DNA of 64,000 nt, taken from Streptomyces sp. CA-210063. GTDB lineage: Bacteria > Actinomycetota > Actinomycetes > Streptomycetales > Streptomycetaceae. The translations under genes and the position numbers were made by a program. Under the pieces are notes generated by a model. That model worked only from the letters and a program-made list of their open reading frames with translations, did not search any database and was not told where the DNA came from. This document shows positions 1-7,170 of the stretch, piece after piece; the first letter of the stretch is position 1; every line of letters starts with the position of its first letter. The DNA lies in NCBI RefSeq assembly GCF_024612015.1, contig NZ_CP102512.1:6076001-6140000 (forward strand), read 5' to 3'.

Positions 1-99
1 CTCAACGTCAAGGTGATCGAGGGCTCGGTGGACGACAGCGCCTTCGCGGCGCGTGGCGGCACCTGCAAGCTGACCGACCTGTCGCGTACCGCCGAGTGA
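1..99 (+). CDS. 3' end of an unidentified protein (cut by window start)
   Basis: Only the last 32 codons lie in the window, ending at TGA 97-99. The tail (LNVKVIEGSVDD...GGTCKLTDLSRTAE) carries one cysteine and is too short to assign to a family. The stop overlaps the GTG start of the next gene by 4 bp (GTGA), so the two are probably co-transcribed and translationally coupled. Confidence 0.6.
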   Translation, partial: LNVKVIEGSVDDSAFAARGGTCKLTDLSRTAE

Positions 100-692
100 A
101 GGGGCCGCTCATGCACGGGCAAACACGGGCGCGCGGACTGAAGTTCGCGTCGATGGCGGTGATCGTCGTGCTCACGCTGACCGGGTTCTCGACGGGACGC
201 GGTTCCAGCGGCGGCAGCAGTTCCAGCTCCAGCGGCGGCAGCAGCGACGGTGGCGGCGGGGGCGGTTGCAGCTCGTCCTCCCAGGACCACGACACGTCCT
301 CCTCGTCCTCGGGCGGGAGTACGTCCGGCAAGAGCTACGACTATGACGACAACGACGACGATTACGACGACTCCTACGGCGACTCGTCCACCGAGGACAC
401 CGGCTCGGGTGAAGAGCAACTGGAGCCGGCGACCGTGCGGTTGGTGAAGTGCGCGACCGTGAAGGAGCCGTACGCGACCGTCGAGGTGACCAACCCGAAC
501 CTGAGTGACGCCGCGTTCTGGGTCGCCGTCTCGTTCAAGGACAAGAACGGCACCACGATCAAGGACGAGACGTGGAAGATCGACGTGCCTGCCGATGACA
601 AGGTGACGGTCGACATCGAGATGGCGAGGAAGAGCATGGCGTCGTCGCTCGACCACTGTGTGGCGGAACCGGAGGCCGAGCCGACCAGCTGA
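96..692 (+). CDS. Exported or membrane-anchored Ser/Gly-rich protein
   Basis: This 198-residue protein starts at GTG 96, overlapping the upstream stop; an in-frame ATG at 111 is an alternative. Residues about 12-32 are basic then hydrophobic (RARGLKFASMAVIVVLTLTG) and look like a signal peptide or anchor. No lipobox cysteine follows directly. Residues about 35-105 are low complexity: Ser/Gly runs, then an Asp/Tyr-rich acidic stretch. Residues about 110-190 form a compact domain with two cysteines (VRLVKCATVKEPYATVEVTNPN and DHCVAEPE), reminiscent of small immunoglobulin-like FxLYD domains. The probable role is an envelope protein of unknown function with a flexible linker holding the C-terminal domain away from the membrane. 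Confidence 0.7.
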   Translation: MKGPLMHGQTRARGLKFASMAVIVVLTLTGFSTGRGSSGGSSSSSSGGSSDGGGGGGCSSSSQDHDTSSSSSGGSTSGKSYDYDDNDDDYDDSYGDSSTEDTGSGEEQLEPATVRLVKCATVKEPYATVEVTNPNLSDAAFWVAVSFKDKNGTTIKDETWKIDVPADDKVTVDIEMARKSMASSLDHCVAEPEAEPTS

Positions 693-711
693 CCTTCGGC
701 GAGGTCTCACT

Positions 712-1491
712 TCACCGCACCCGGAATCCCCCCGGCCTGCGCCCCGCGAACAGCTCCGCCTGCCGTTTTCCCGGCAGGTTGCCCAGCGACACGAGGTGTG
801 GGGCGTACGCGAGAGCGTGCGCCCTGGCCGCTTCCTGGGCCGCCCAGCAGGCCCGGACCGTGCCCTGGACCGCCTCCGGCGGATACCCGGCGATCACCTC
901 GGCGCACCGTACGGCCGCGGTGACGGCCTCGCCGGGGTCCGTCACCTCCGAGACCAGGCCCACCTCGTACGCTCGTCGCGCCGACATCCGCTCGGCGGTG
1001 CCCATCAGCGCCATCCGCGCGGCCTCCCCGTACGGCATCCGCTGGGCCATGAGGACGGACTCGAAGGCGCTGACCATGCCGTAGGTGGTGTGGGGGTCGA
1101 AGAAGGTGGCGGAGGGGTCGGCGACGAGGAAGTCCGACTCGCCGAGGAGGTAGAAGGCGCCGCCGCAGGCCATGCCGTTCACGGCCGCGATCACCGGTTT
1201 CCAGAGGTCGTTCGACTTGGGGCCGATCCTGAGGAGGGGGTCCTCGATCGTGTACGGGGAGCTCGGCTGCGGTACGGCGGTCGCCGCGTCCCGGTCCAGG
1301 CCCGTGCAGAAGGCGCGGTCCCCGGCGCCGGTCACGACGACGGCCCGTACGGAGTCGTCGAACCTCAACTCCCGCCAGAACGAGCTGAGTGTCGCCGCCG
1401 TGGGCAGGTCGAGCGCGTTCAGTTTCTCCGGGCGGTCCAGGGTCAGGAGCGCTACGCCTGTGTCCTTGTCCGTCGTGGTGCGCAGGGTCAC
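712..1491 (-). CDS. Enoyl-CoA hydratase/isomerase family protein
   Basis: A 259-residue crotonase-fold protein, close to the family's usual 255-270. It begins VTLRTTTDKDTGVALLTLDRPEKLNALD and includes the oxyanion-hole-type segments GAGDRAFCTGLDRDAA and AAVNGMACGGAFYL. The GTG start at 1491 overlaps the stop of the upstream DUF35 gene by 4 bp, so translation is probably coupled. The likely reaction is hydration or isomerisation of an unsaturated acyl-CoA in a beta-oxidation-like pathway. It is the third gene of a leftward thiolase-DUF35-hydratase operon whose promoter region carries two copies of the CTGAC-N5-GTCAG palindrome. The acidic residues usual in the hydratase site are not clear, so exact chemistry is uncertain. 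Confidence 0.88.
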   Translation of the reverse strand: MTLRTTTDKDTGVALLTLDRPEKLNALDLPTAATLSSFWRELRFDDSVRAVVVTGAGDRAFCTGLDRDAATAVPQPSSPYTIEDPLLRIGPKSNDLWKPVIAAVNGMACGGAFYLLGESDFLVADPSATFFDPHTTYGMVSAFESVLMAQRMPYGEAARMALMGTAERMSARRAYEVGLVSEVTDPGEAVTAAVRCAEVIAGYPPEAVQGTVRACWAAQEAARAHALAYAPHLVSLGNLPGKRQAELFAGRRPGGFRVR

Positions 1492-1904
1492 GGTCGCTCC
1501 AGTACCCACTGGGGCAGGCCGGTGGACGTGAACACCACCTGCACCCGCGCCCCGATCCGGATCCGCTCCACCGGTACCGAGTCCAGCCGGGCGTCCGGCT
1601 CGCTCACCAGGTTGCCGACGAGGCGGATGCGCGGGGCGTCGGCCAGTTCGACGAGGACGACGTTGTACGGGGCCTGCTCGGCGTAGTCGGGGAGGAGGGG
1701 CGGGTGGGGGAGGACGTACGACCAGACGCGGCCCCGGCCGGAGACCCGGCGCCACTCGGTCGCGAACGAGCGGCAGTGGGGGCAGCAGGGGCGGGGCGGG
1801 AAGCGGAGTTCGCCGCAGTCGGCGCAGGCCTGGACGCGTAGTTCGCCTCGGGCGGCGTACTCCCAGAAGGGGGCGCCGTCCACATCCACGACGGGGGTCA
1901 GCAT
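1488..1904 (-). CDS. Zn-ribbon OB-fold protein (DUF35 family)
   Basis: A 138-residue protein with an N-terminal rubredoxin-like zinc ribbon (C27, C30, C40 or C41, C44 in CADCGELRFPPRPCCPHC) followed by an OB fold (about 50-135). This is the standard DUF35 layout. In steroid side-chain degradation DUF35 proteins pair with thiolase-like proteins (for example Ltp2 with a ChsH2-type DUF35) to form aldol lyases or acyl-CoA-handling complexes. The gene sits directly downstream of a thiolase-like gene and overlaps the hydratase by 4 bp, so a complex with the thiolase partner is likely. Its start at 1904 is preceded by the last unit of a 9-bp tandem repeat that supplies the GGAG ribosome-binding motif. 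Confidence 0.88.
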   Translation of the reverse strand: MLTPVVDVDGAPFWEYAARGELRVQACADCGELRFPPRPCCPHCRSFATEWRRVSGRGRVWSYVLPHPPLLPDYAEQAPYNVVLVELADAPRIRLVGNLVSEPDARLDSVPVERIRIGARVQVVFTSTGLPQWVLERP

Positions 1905-1908
1905 GCCC

Positions 1909-1962
1909 TCAACTCCTTCGACTCCCTCAACTCCCTCGACTCCTTCAACTGCCTCAACTCCT
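1909..1962. repeat. Six tandem 9-bp units overlapping a ribosome-binding region
   Basis: On the minus strand six 9-bp units of consensus (A/G)GGAGT(T/C)GA run from the end of the thiolase-like gene (stop 1954-1956) to 5 bp before the DUF35 start. Five of the six contain GGAG. The unit next to the start acts as its Shine-Dalgarno sequence. Copy-number change would alter the thiolase-DUF35 spacing and the number of SD-like motifs, not a reading frame. Confidence 0.9.
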
Positions 1963-3102
1963 CAGTAGCAGGGCTGATGTCGGTACTCCCTCGCCCGCCG
2001 TCACCAGACAACTCGCCGCCCCCGGCACCTGCGCGGTGCTCGTGCCGCGCAACTGCCGTACGCCCTCGGTGATCAGGTTGAAGCCGTGCACGTACGCCTC
2101 GCTGAGGCCGCCCCCGGAGGTGTTGAGGGGCAGCCGGCCGCCGATCTCCAGGGCGCCCCCTTCCGTGAAGGCGCCCCCTTCGCCCCGGCCGCAGAAGCCG
2201 TAGCCCTCCAGGGAGAGCGGGATGAGCGCGGTGAAGGCGTCGTAGATCTGGGCGACGTCGATGTCGTCCGGGGTGAGGTCCGCGTGTTTCCACAGGTGCC
2301 GGGCGGCGGTCCAGGCGGGGCCGGTCAGCGGGTCGTCGTTCCAGTAGTTGACCATGCCGTGGTGCTGGGCGGGCAGGCCCTGGGCGGCGGAGTGGACGTA
2401 GACGGGCGCGCGGCGGCAGTCGCGGGCGCGTTCGGCGGAGACCAGGACGCACGCCAATGCCCCGTCCGTCTCGAGGCAGTTGTCGAAGAGGCAGAGGGGC
2501 TCGCTGATCCAGCGGGAGTTCATGTACATCTCGCGGGTCAGCGGGCGGTCGTACATGATCGCGGCCGGGTTCTGGTTCGCTCTGTTCCGGCAGGCCAGCG
2601 CCACGTTGAAGAGGTGGTCGCGGGTGGTGCCGTACTCGTGCATGTGGCGGCGGGCGAGCATGGCTATCTCGTCGGCGGGGCGGAGCAGGCCGTACGGGCG
2701 GGTCCACTGGGCCGGGGTGGGGAGTTGGACCGTCGTGTTCTTCCACGGGCGGGGGCCCGAGCCGCGCTTGCGGGACCGCCAGGCGACGCCCACCGTGGCC
2801 TGCCCGGTCGCGATCGCGGCGGCCAGATGCGCGACCGTGGCACACGAACCGCCGCCGCCGTAGCCGACCTTGCTGAAGAAGGTGAGGTCACCGAGGCCGA
2901 GTGCCTTCGCGACCTCGACCTCGTCCGTCTCCTCCATCGTGTACGAGGCGAGCGCGTCGACCTCGTCCGGCGCGATCCCGGCGTCGTCGAGCGCGGCGAG
3001 GATCGCTCGGCACGCCAACGCCCGTTCTGTTTCCGGCAGTTGCTTGGCGAAGGGGGTCTGGCCGATGCCGACGAGCGCTGTCGCGTCCTTGAGCACGGCC
3101 AT
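1954..3102 (-). CDS. Thiolase-like / SCP-x type lipid-transfer protein
   Basis: A 382-residue thiolase-superfamily protein. ATG 3102 is preferred because GGAGG lies 8 bases upstream; GTG 3111 is an in-frame alternative. The nucleophile-type cysteine lies in GGGGSCATVAHLAAA. The C-terminal half has NTSGGGLSEAYVHG in place of the HPxGA motif of degradative thiolases, as in the SCP-x/Ltp group that acts as aldolases or in complexes with DUF35 proteins. The next gene is exactly such a DUF35 partner. The likely role is retro-Claisen or retro-aldol cleavage of a branched or cyclic acyl-CoA. The CTGAC-N5-GTCAG site at 3171-3185 lies about 70 bp upstream. Confidence 0.88.
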   Translation of the reverse strand: MAVLKDATALVGIGQTPFAKQLPETERALACRAILAALDDAGIAPDEVDALASYTMEETDEVEVAKALGLGDLTFFSKVGYGGGGSCATVAHLAAAIATGQATVGVAWRSRKRGSGPRPWKNTTVQLPTPAQWTRPYGLLRPADEIAMLARRHMHEYGTTRDHLFNVALACRNRANQNPAAIMYDRPLTREMYMNSRWISEPLCLFDNCLETDGALACVLVSAERARDCRRAPVYVHSAAQGLPAQHHGMVNYWNDDPLTGPAWTAARHLWKHADLTPDDIDVAQIYDAFTALIPLSLEGYGFCGRGEGGAFTEGGALEIGGRLPLNTSGGGLSEAYVHGFNLITEGVRQLRGTSTAQVPGAASCLVTAGEGVPTSALLLRS

Positions 3103-3170
3103 GGGGCACACCTCCGCACAGGGGCATGGGCCAGGGGCTGTCCGGCCTGTCCGGCCGAAACGGCCAGAGG

Positions 3171-3185
3171 CTGACAGTCCGTCAG
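3171..3185. promoter_or_regulatory. CTGAC-N5-GTCAG palindrome, site A1
   Basis: CTGAC-AGTCC-GTCAG lies in the divergent region between the thiolase operon (start 3102, leftward) and the acyl-CoA ligase (start 3291, rightward). It is one of seven exact matches in the window, all beside catabolic-gene promoters. Symmetry and length suit a TetR-type dimer operator. The binding protein is unknown. Confidence 0.72.
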
Positions 3186-3197
3186 GGTACAGCTAAT

Positions 3198-3212
3198 CTG
3201 ACGGGTAGTCAG
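3198..3212. promoter_or_regulatory. CTGAC-N5-GTCAG palindrome, site A2
   Basis: CTGAC-GGGTA-GTCAG, with symmetric outer bases (AGCTAAT on the left, AGCTAG on the right). It starts 27 bp after the start of site A1, so two dimers could bind on nearly the same helix face. It is about 80 bp upstream of the acyl-CoA ligase start and probably serves that direction. Confidence 0.72.
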
Positions 3213-3290
3213 CTAGTGGTCGGCGCTGAGCGGCCGGCCGAGTGGTCGGCCACCTGGCCGGCTGCTGGTTCTCGGGTACGGAGGCCTGCT

Positions 3291-4955
3291 GTGCGCGGTG
3301 ACGTGGAGGGGCGCGGTGACGTGGAGTGGGGGACCGTGCCGGGGCTGGTCCGCTCGGCGGTCCGGCGGTTCGGCGGGGTCGAGGCCGTCGTCGACGGGCG
3401 TACGCGGGTGTCGTACGCGGAACTGGGCGTGCGGGTCGAGCGCGCGGCCGCCGCGTGCGTCGCGAACGGGGTGCGGGTCGGTGACCGCGTCGCCATCTGG
3501 GCGCCGAACTCCCTCGACTGGATCGTCTCCGCACTCGGCGCGGTCTCGGCGGGCGCGGTGCTCGTCCCGCTGAACACCCGTTTCAAGGGCGGCGAGGCGG
3601 CGGACGTGCTGGCCCGCAGCCGGGCGAAGCTGCTGTTCATCACCGGGACGTTCCTGGGGACGTCGTACGTGGCGTCGTTGCGGCGGGCGGCGGGGGCGGA
3701 CAGCGGTCGCCCGAGGGCGGCGGGGGCGGGCGGTGTGTGCGAGAGCCCGGGCCCGCTGCCCGGACTCCCGCATCTGGAGCAGGTGGTGGTCCTCGCGGAC
3801 GACGCCCCCGCCGACTTCCGCACCTGGAAGGACTTCCTCGCGAGCGGCGACGGGGTCGCGGCGGCGGAGACACGGGCGCGTTCGGCGGCGCTGACCGGCG
3901 ACTCCCCGTCCGACCTCGTCTTCACCTCGGGCACCACCGGCCGCCCCAAGGGCGCGGTGATCACCCACGCGCAGACCCTGCGGGCGTACGAGGTGTGGAG
4001 CGAACTGGCCGGTCTCCGGCAGGGCGACCGCTATCTGATCGTGAACCCCTTCTTCCACACCTTCGGCTACAAGGCGGGCGTGCTCGCCTGTCTGATGCGG
4101 GGCGCGACGATGATCCCGCAGCCGGTGTTCAACGTGGAGACGGCGATGGCCAACGTGGCGGCCGAGCGGGTCTCGGTCCTCCCCGGCCCCCCGACCCTCC
4201 ACCAGTCCCTCCTGGACCACCCCGCCCGTGACGACTACGACCTCAGCGCCCTGCGCCTGGTGGTGACGGGCGCGGCGGTGGTGCCGCTCCAACTGGTCGA
4301 ACGCCTGCGGGCGGAGCTGCGCGTGGACACCGTCCTGACGGCGTACGGCCTCTCCGAGGCCAGCGGCATCGTCACGATGTGCCGGCGCGGCGACGAGCCG
4401 TCGGTGATCGCGTCGACGTCCGGCCGGGCGATCCCGGGGACGGAGGTGCGGGTCGTCGGCCCGTCGGGCGCCCCGCTGCCGCCCGGCTCCCCGGGGGAGG
4501 TCCTCGTCCGCGGCTTCAACGTCATGCGGGGCTACTTCGAGGACCCCGCCGAGACCGCCCGTGCCGTCACCGCCGACGGCTGGCTGCGTACCGGCGACGT
4601 CGGCGTCCTCGACGACGCCGGCAACCTCCGGATCACCGACCGCATCAAGGACATGTTCATCGTCGGCGGCTTCAACGCGTACCCCGCCGAGATCGAGCAA
4701 CTCCTCGGCCTCCACCCGGACGTGGCCGACGTGGCGGTCATCGGCATCCCGGACGCGCGCCTGGGCGAGGTCGGCAAGGCGTACGTCGTACGCCGCCCGG
4801 GGTCACTGCTGACCGCCGACGACCTCATCGCCTGGTCCCGCCGCGAGATGGCCAACTACAAGGTGCCGAGGGCGGTGGACTTCGTGCGGGAGCTGCCGAG
4901 GAACGCGAGCGGGAAGGTGGTGAAGGGGGAGCTGCGGGGGCGGAGGACCGGCTGA
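3291..4955 (+). CDS. Fatty-acyl-CoA ligase (FadD-like, AMP-forming)
   Basis: A 554-residue ANL-superfamily adenylating enzyme. GTG 3291 is chosen because GGAGG lies 6 bases upstream. The phosphate-binding motif FTSGTTGRPKGAV is at about residues 211-223. The acyl-adenylate motifs YGLSEASG and GWLRTGDVGVLDD and the hinge ITDRIKDMFIVGGFNAYPAEIE follow. The C-terminal catalytic lysine lies in PRNASGKVVKGELR. It should activate a carboxylic acid to its CoA thioester. It resembles the FadD3 type used for steroid-ring propionates, though the substrate cannot be read from sequence. A Gly/Ala-rich insertion at about residues 130-150 is unusual. It is divergent from the thiolase operon and shares its two palindromes. 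Confidence 0.9.
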   Translation: MRGDVEGRGDVEWGTVPGLVRSAVRRFGGVEAVVDGRTRVSYAELGVRVERAAAACVANGVRVGDRVAIWAPNSLDWIVSALGAVSAGAVLVPLNTRFKGGEAADVLARSRAKLLFITGTFLGTSYVASLRRAAGADSGRPRAAGAGGVCESPGPLPGLPHLEQVVVLADDAPADFRTWKDFLASGDGVAAAETRARSAALTGDSPSDLVFTSGTTGRPKGAVITHAQTLRAYEVWSELAGLRQGDRYLIVNPFFHTFGYKAGVLACLMRGATMIPQPVFNVETAMANVAAERVSVLPGPPTLHQSLLDHPARDDYDLSALRLVVTGAAVVPLQLVERLRAELRVDTVLTAYGLSEASGIVTMCRRGDEPSVIASTSGRAIPGTEVRVVGPSGAPLPPGSPGEVLVRGFNVMRGYFEDPAETARAVTADGWLRTGDVGVLDDAGNLRITDRIKDMFIVGGFNAYPAEIEQLLGLHPDVADVAVIGIPDARLGEVGKAYVVRRPGSLLTADDLIAWSRREMANYKVPRAVDFVRELPRNASGKVVKGELRGRRTG

Positions 4956-4981
4956 CGGGGCCTCGGAGCCTGGGCCGGCGG

Positions 4982-6430
4982 TCAGCGCTGTGCGGGTACG
5001 GGGGCGCCGGGGGTTGCGCTGCCGTGCTGGGGGAGGCCGTGCCGGGGCTGCCTCGGGCGGGACGCGGTGGAGGTGGTGGAGACGGCGGAGTGCCCGGTGG
5101 TGCCTCGCCACCCGGTCGGCGCCTCGGCCATCACCACCGCCAGTACGAACCAGAACAGCGTCTCGATCCGGTCCAGGTTGGCCGGGTGGTCCATCATGCC
5201 CATCAGGAAGAACCCGGTCAGCGAGGCCAGCCCGATGGTGCCGACGACCGACTTGGCGCGGGCGGCACGGCCGGCCGAGTACCAGGCGACCACGGTCACC
5301 GAGACGATGCCGAGCAGGCCGAGGGGGCCCGTCTCCACGAGCCAGTTGAGCCACATGTTGTGGGCGTGGACGAAGGTCCGCTCGCCGGGCGCGGTGGCGG
5401 AGATGACGGCACCGGAGCGGCCGAGTCCCACGCCCAGCGGGTTGCTGACGGCCACGTCGAGGGCCGCGTTCCAGGCCTGTCCGCGCACGCCCAGCGAGTT
5501 CCCGGCCCGCGACACGAACGAGATCAGCGCGGCGGCCCCCACGAGGAACCCGAACCCCAGCACCGTCACCAGGCGCCGCTGGGCCCGGTCGGCGAGGCGG
5601 GGGGCCAGCCAGTACGCGCCGCCCAGCACGAGCAGTCCGGCGGCACCCGCGACGTATCCCGCGCGGGAGAAGGTGGTGAGCAGGGCGCCGTAACCGACGA
5701 CCGCCACGAGGACCACGGCCGTACGGGCCGTGCGCTCGTCCAGCGAGACGGCGGCGAGCAGCGCGAACGGCAGCAGCAGGACGAGGAAGGCCGCCAGCAG
5801 GTTGGGGTTGGCGAAGGTGCCGATGGTCCGGATCAGCACATCACCGCTGCCCGCGCCCGTGCCGGTGCCTCCGCCGTCGCAGGAGACGTCGGTGAGCAGG
5901 CCCGTACGGCAGAAACCGGTCGGTGTGCCGTTGGTGAACTGGGAGAAGGCGGCCGTCCCGGCGGCGGCGATACCGGCCAGGGCGAGGAGGCCGATCGCCC
6001 GCCAGGACTCCGGCTGGGTGCGGCGCAGGCCGACGACGAGGTAGTAGCAGGCGACGACCGTGAGCAGGCCGCGCAGCGGGGCGGTGGGGTGCCCGCCGAG
6101 GAACGTGGTGGTGAGGGCCGCGAGGAGCAGGACCGCGACGGGCACGTCGAGCCGCGTACGGAAGTTCCGGACCCGCTGCGCCCACCCCTGCCCGCCGCCC
6201 GGGAGGACCAGCGCGACCAGGCCCGCCACCACCGCGAGGCGCGTCGGCGTCAGGACCCCGGTGAGGGGGTCGTCGGGGAAGAAGTCGGTGGCCGCGTCCA
6301 CGAGCACGACGAACACCGCGATCAGCGGTACGAGCTGACGCAGGGCGTACGCCCGGCCGGGGGCGTGCGCGGTACCGGGGCCATGCGCGGTACCGGGGCC
6401 GTGCGCGATGCCCGTGTGCTCGGAAGCCAT
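4982..6430 (-). CDS. O-antigen ligase-like polytopic membrane protein
   Basis: A 482-residue protein with about ten hydrophobic segments. A large extracytoplasmic loop contains SRAGNSLGVRGQAWNAALDVAVSNPLGVGLGRSG and ends in HAHNMWLNWLVETGPLG, the pattern of the Wzy_C/O-antigen ligase (WaaL) family. These proteins join glycans or polymerise repeat units at the outer face of the membrane; in Streptomyces the substrate is unknown. The N-terminus before the first membrane segment carries repeats of (A/T)HGPG encoded by two 18-bp units at 6365-6400. The C-terminal 50 residues are Ser/Thr/Pro-rich. It is transcribed leftward below afsS but separated by 211 bp, so co-regulation is not shown. Confidence 0.82.
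   Translation of the reverse strand: MASEHTGIAHGPGTAHGPGTAHAPGRAYALRQLVPLIAVFVVLVDAATDFFPDDPLTGVLTPTRLAVVAGLVALVLPGGGQGWAQRVRNFRTRLDVPVAVLLLAALTTTFLGGHPTAPLRGLLTVVACYYLVVGLRRTQPESWRAIGLLALAGIAAAGTAAFSQFTNGTPTGFCRTGLLTDVSCDGGGTGTGAGSGDVLIRTIGTFANPNLLAAFLVLLLPFALLAAVSLDERTARTAVVLVAVVGYGALLTTFSRAGYVAGAAGLLVLGGAYWLAPRLADRAQRRLVTVLGFGFLVGAAALISFVSRAGNSLGVRGQAWNAALDVAVSNPLGVGLGRSGAVISATAPGERTFVHAHNMWLNWLVETGPLGLLGIVSVTVVAWYSAGRAARAKSVVGTIGLASLTGFFLMGMMDHPANLDRIETLFWFVLAVVMAEAPTGWRGTTGHSAVSTTSTASRPRQPRHGLPQHGSATPGAPVPAQR
6365..6400. repeat. Two tandem 18-bp units in the O-antigen ligase N-terminus
   Basis: Two copies of an 18-bp unit containing GCGCGGTACCGGGGCC, with a partial third beyond, encode the repeated AHGPGT of the cytoplasmic N-terminal tail. 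The length is in frame, so copy-number change would only lengthen the tail. Confidence 0.7.
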
Positions 6431-6641
6431 GACACCCGAGGGTGGTGCGCCGGGGCGAAGCCCGGGTGTCGGGCGCGCGAACGGATGCCAGCGGGTGTGG
6501 GTGGGATGAGGGGGCGTTCCTGTTGCTGTCGGGGCCGGTGGTGGCGAGGTGAGGTCCGGACATGCCTCGGCCGCGGTGGCTCCCCCTCCGCGCCACCGCG
6601 GCCGATCCCCGTGGGAACGGAAGTCGTGCGTGCCGCCGGCC

Positions 6642-6893
6642 CTACTTGCCGTTGTCGAGGTCGAGGTCGAGGGCGGGCGGGGCGGGCATGCTGTTGTCCA
6701 TCGTCGTGATGGCCTCGGTCTTGACGGGCTCGCTGGGCATGCTGTTGTCCAGCGGCTTGACGACCGGGTTCTTCGGCGGCGTGGGCATGCTGTTGTCCAT
6801 CGTCGTGATGGTCTCGGCCTCGGTCTTGGCGGGCTCGCTGGGCATGCTGTTGTCCAGCGTGGTGACGTCCGCGTCCGTCTTCTTGTCGCTCAT
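6642..6893 (-). CDS. afsS: AfsS-like small pleiotropic regulator with four repeats
   Basis: An 83-residue acidic protein starting MSDKKTDADV with AGAGGAAC as its ribosome-binding site. Its sequence is four repeats of T-x-(M/L)-D-N-S-M-P-x-x-P (TTLDNSMPSEP, TTMDNSMPTPP, KPLDNSMPSEP, TTMDNSMPAPP) joined by short charged linkers. Known AfsS of S. coelicolor is a roughly 63-residue sigma-like protein with three T-x-x-D-N-H-x-P repeats, located immediately downstream of afsR and activated by AfsR. Position, start sequence and repeats match, so the assignment is strong despite Ser replacing His in the repeat and an extra repeat. AfsS stimulates antibiotic production by an unresolved mechanism. A 277-bp gap holding a putative AfsR-activated promoter separates it from afsR. 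Confidence 0.88.
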   Translation of the reverse strand: MSDKKTDADVTTLDNSMPSEPAKTEAETITTMDNSMPTPPKNPVVKPLDNSMPSEPVKTEAITTMDNSMPAPPALDLDLDNGK

Positions 6894-7040
6894 GGCCTGA
6901 GTTCCTCTGCTGTGGTGACGAGTCAGGAACGCCCGTCCGGAAGCTCCCCCGAGGGCCGCCGGACGGGCGATGCGAGGCCGCACCCTAACTGGTTGCGCCC
7001 CCCGTGCGGACCGCCTGCCCCCCGACGCGACGGTCTGGCA

Positions 7041-7080
7041 GGTATGAGAGTGCCGGGCGGAGATAAACGAATGCTGAACG
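7041..7080 (-). promoter_or_regulatory. Putative AfsR-activated afsS promoter with 11-bp direct repeats
   Basis: On the minus strand CGTTCAGCATT (7080-7070) is followed directly by CGTTTATCTCC (7069-7059), an 11-bp direct repeat of CGTT(C/T)A. A -10-like CATACCT begins at about 7046. The second repeat overlaps where a -35 box would sit. AfsR, like PhoP, is known to bind paired 11-nt direct repeats overlapping the -35 of afsS, so this fits. Assignment is by pattern and position only. The rest of 6894-7170 holds an alternative -10-like TTAGGGT but no gene. Confidence 0.6.
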
Positions 7081-7170
7081 TCCGCAATCGCCCGGTGCGA
7101 GCAGACCGCCGCCGGCCGCTGGTCGCCTGGGGCCGCGCTTTTACCCGTGCCCGTGCCCTTGCCCGTCGCC

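Noticed and set aside
4379..6709. A 776-codon plus-strand frame running over the ligase 3' end and opposite the O-antigen ligase
   Set aside because: Both regions have convincing genes in other frames; the translation has no recognisable domain and ignores the convergent gene boundary.
6642..6893. The D-N-S-M-P repeat protein as a multi-core RiPP precursor
   Set aside because: No modification enzyme or transporter is nearby, and position after afsR plus repeat type match AfsS.
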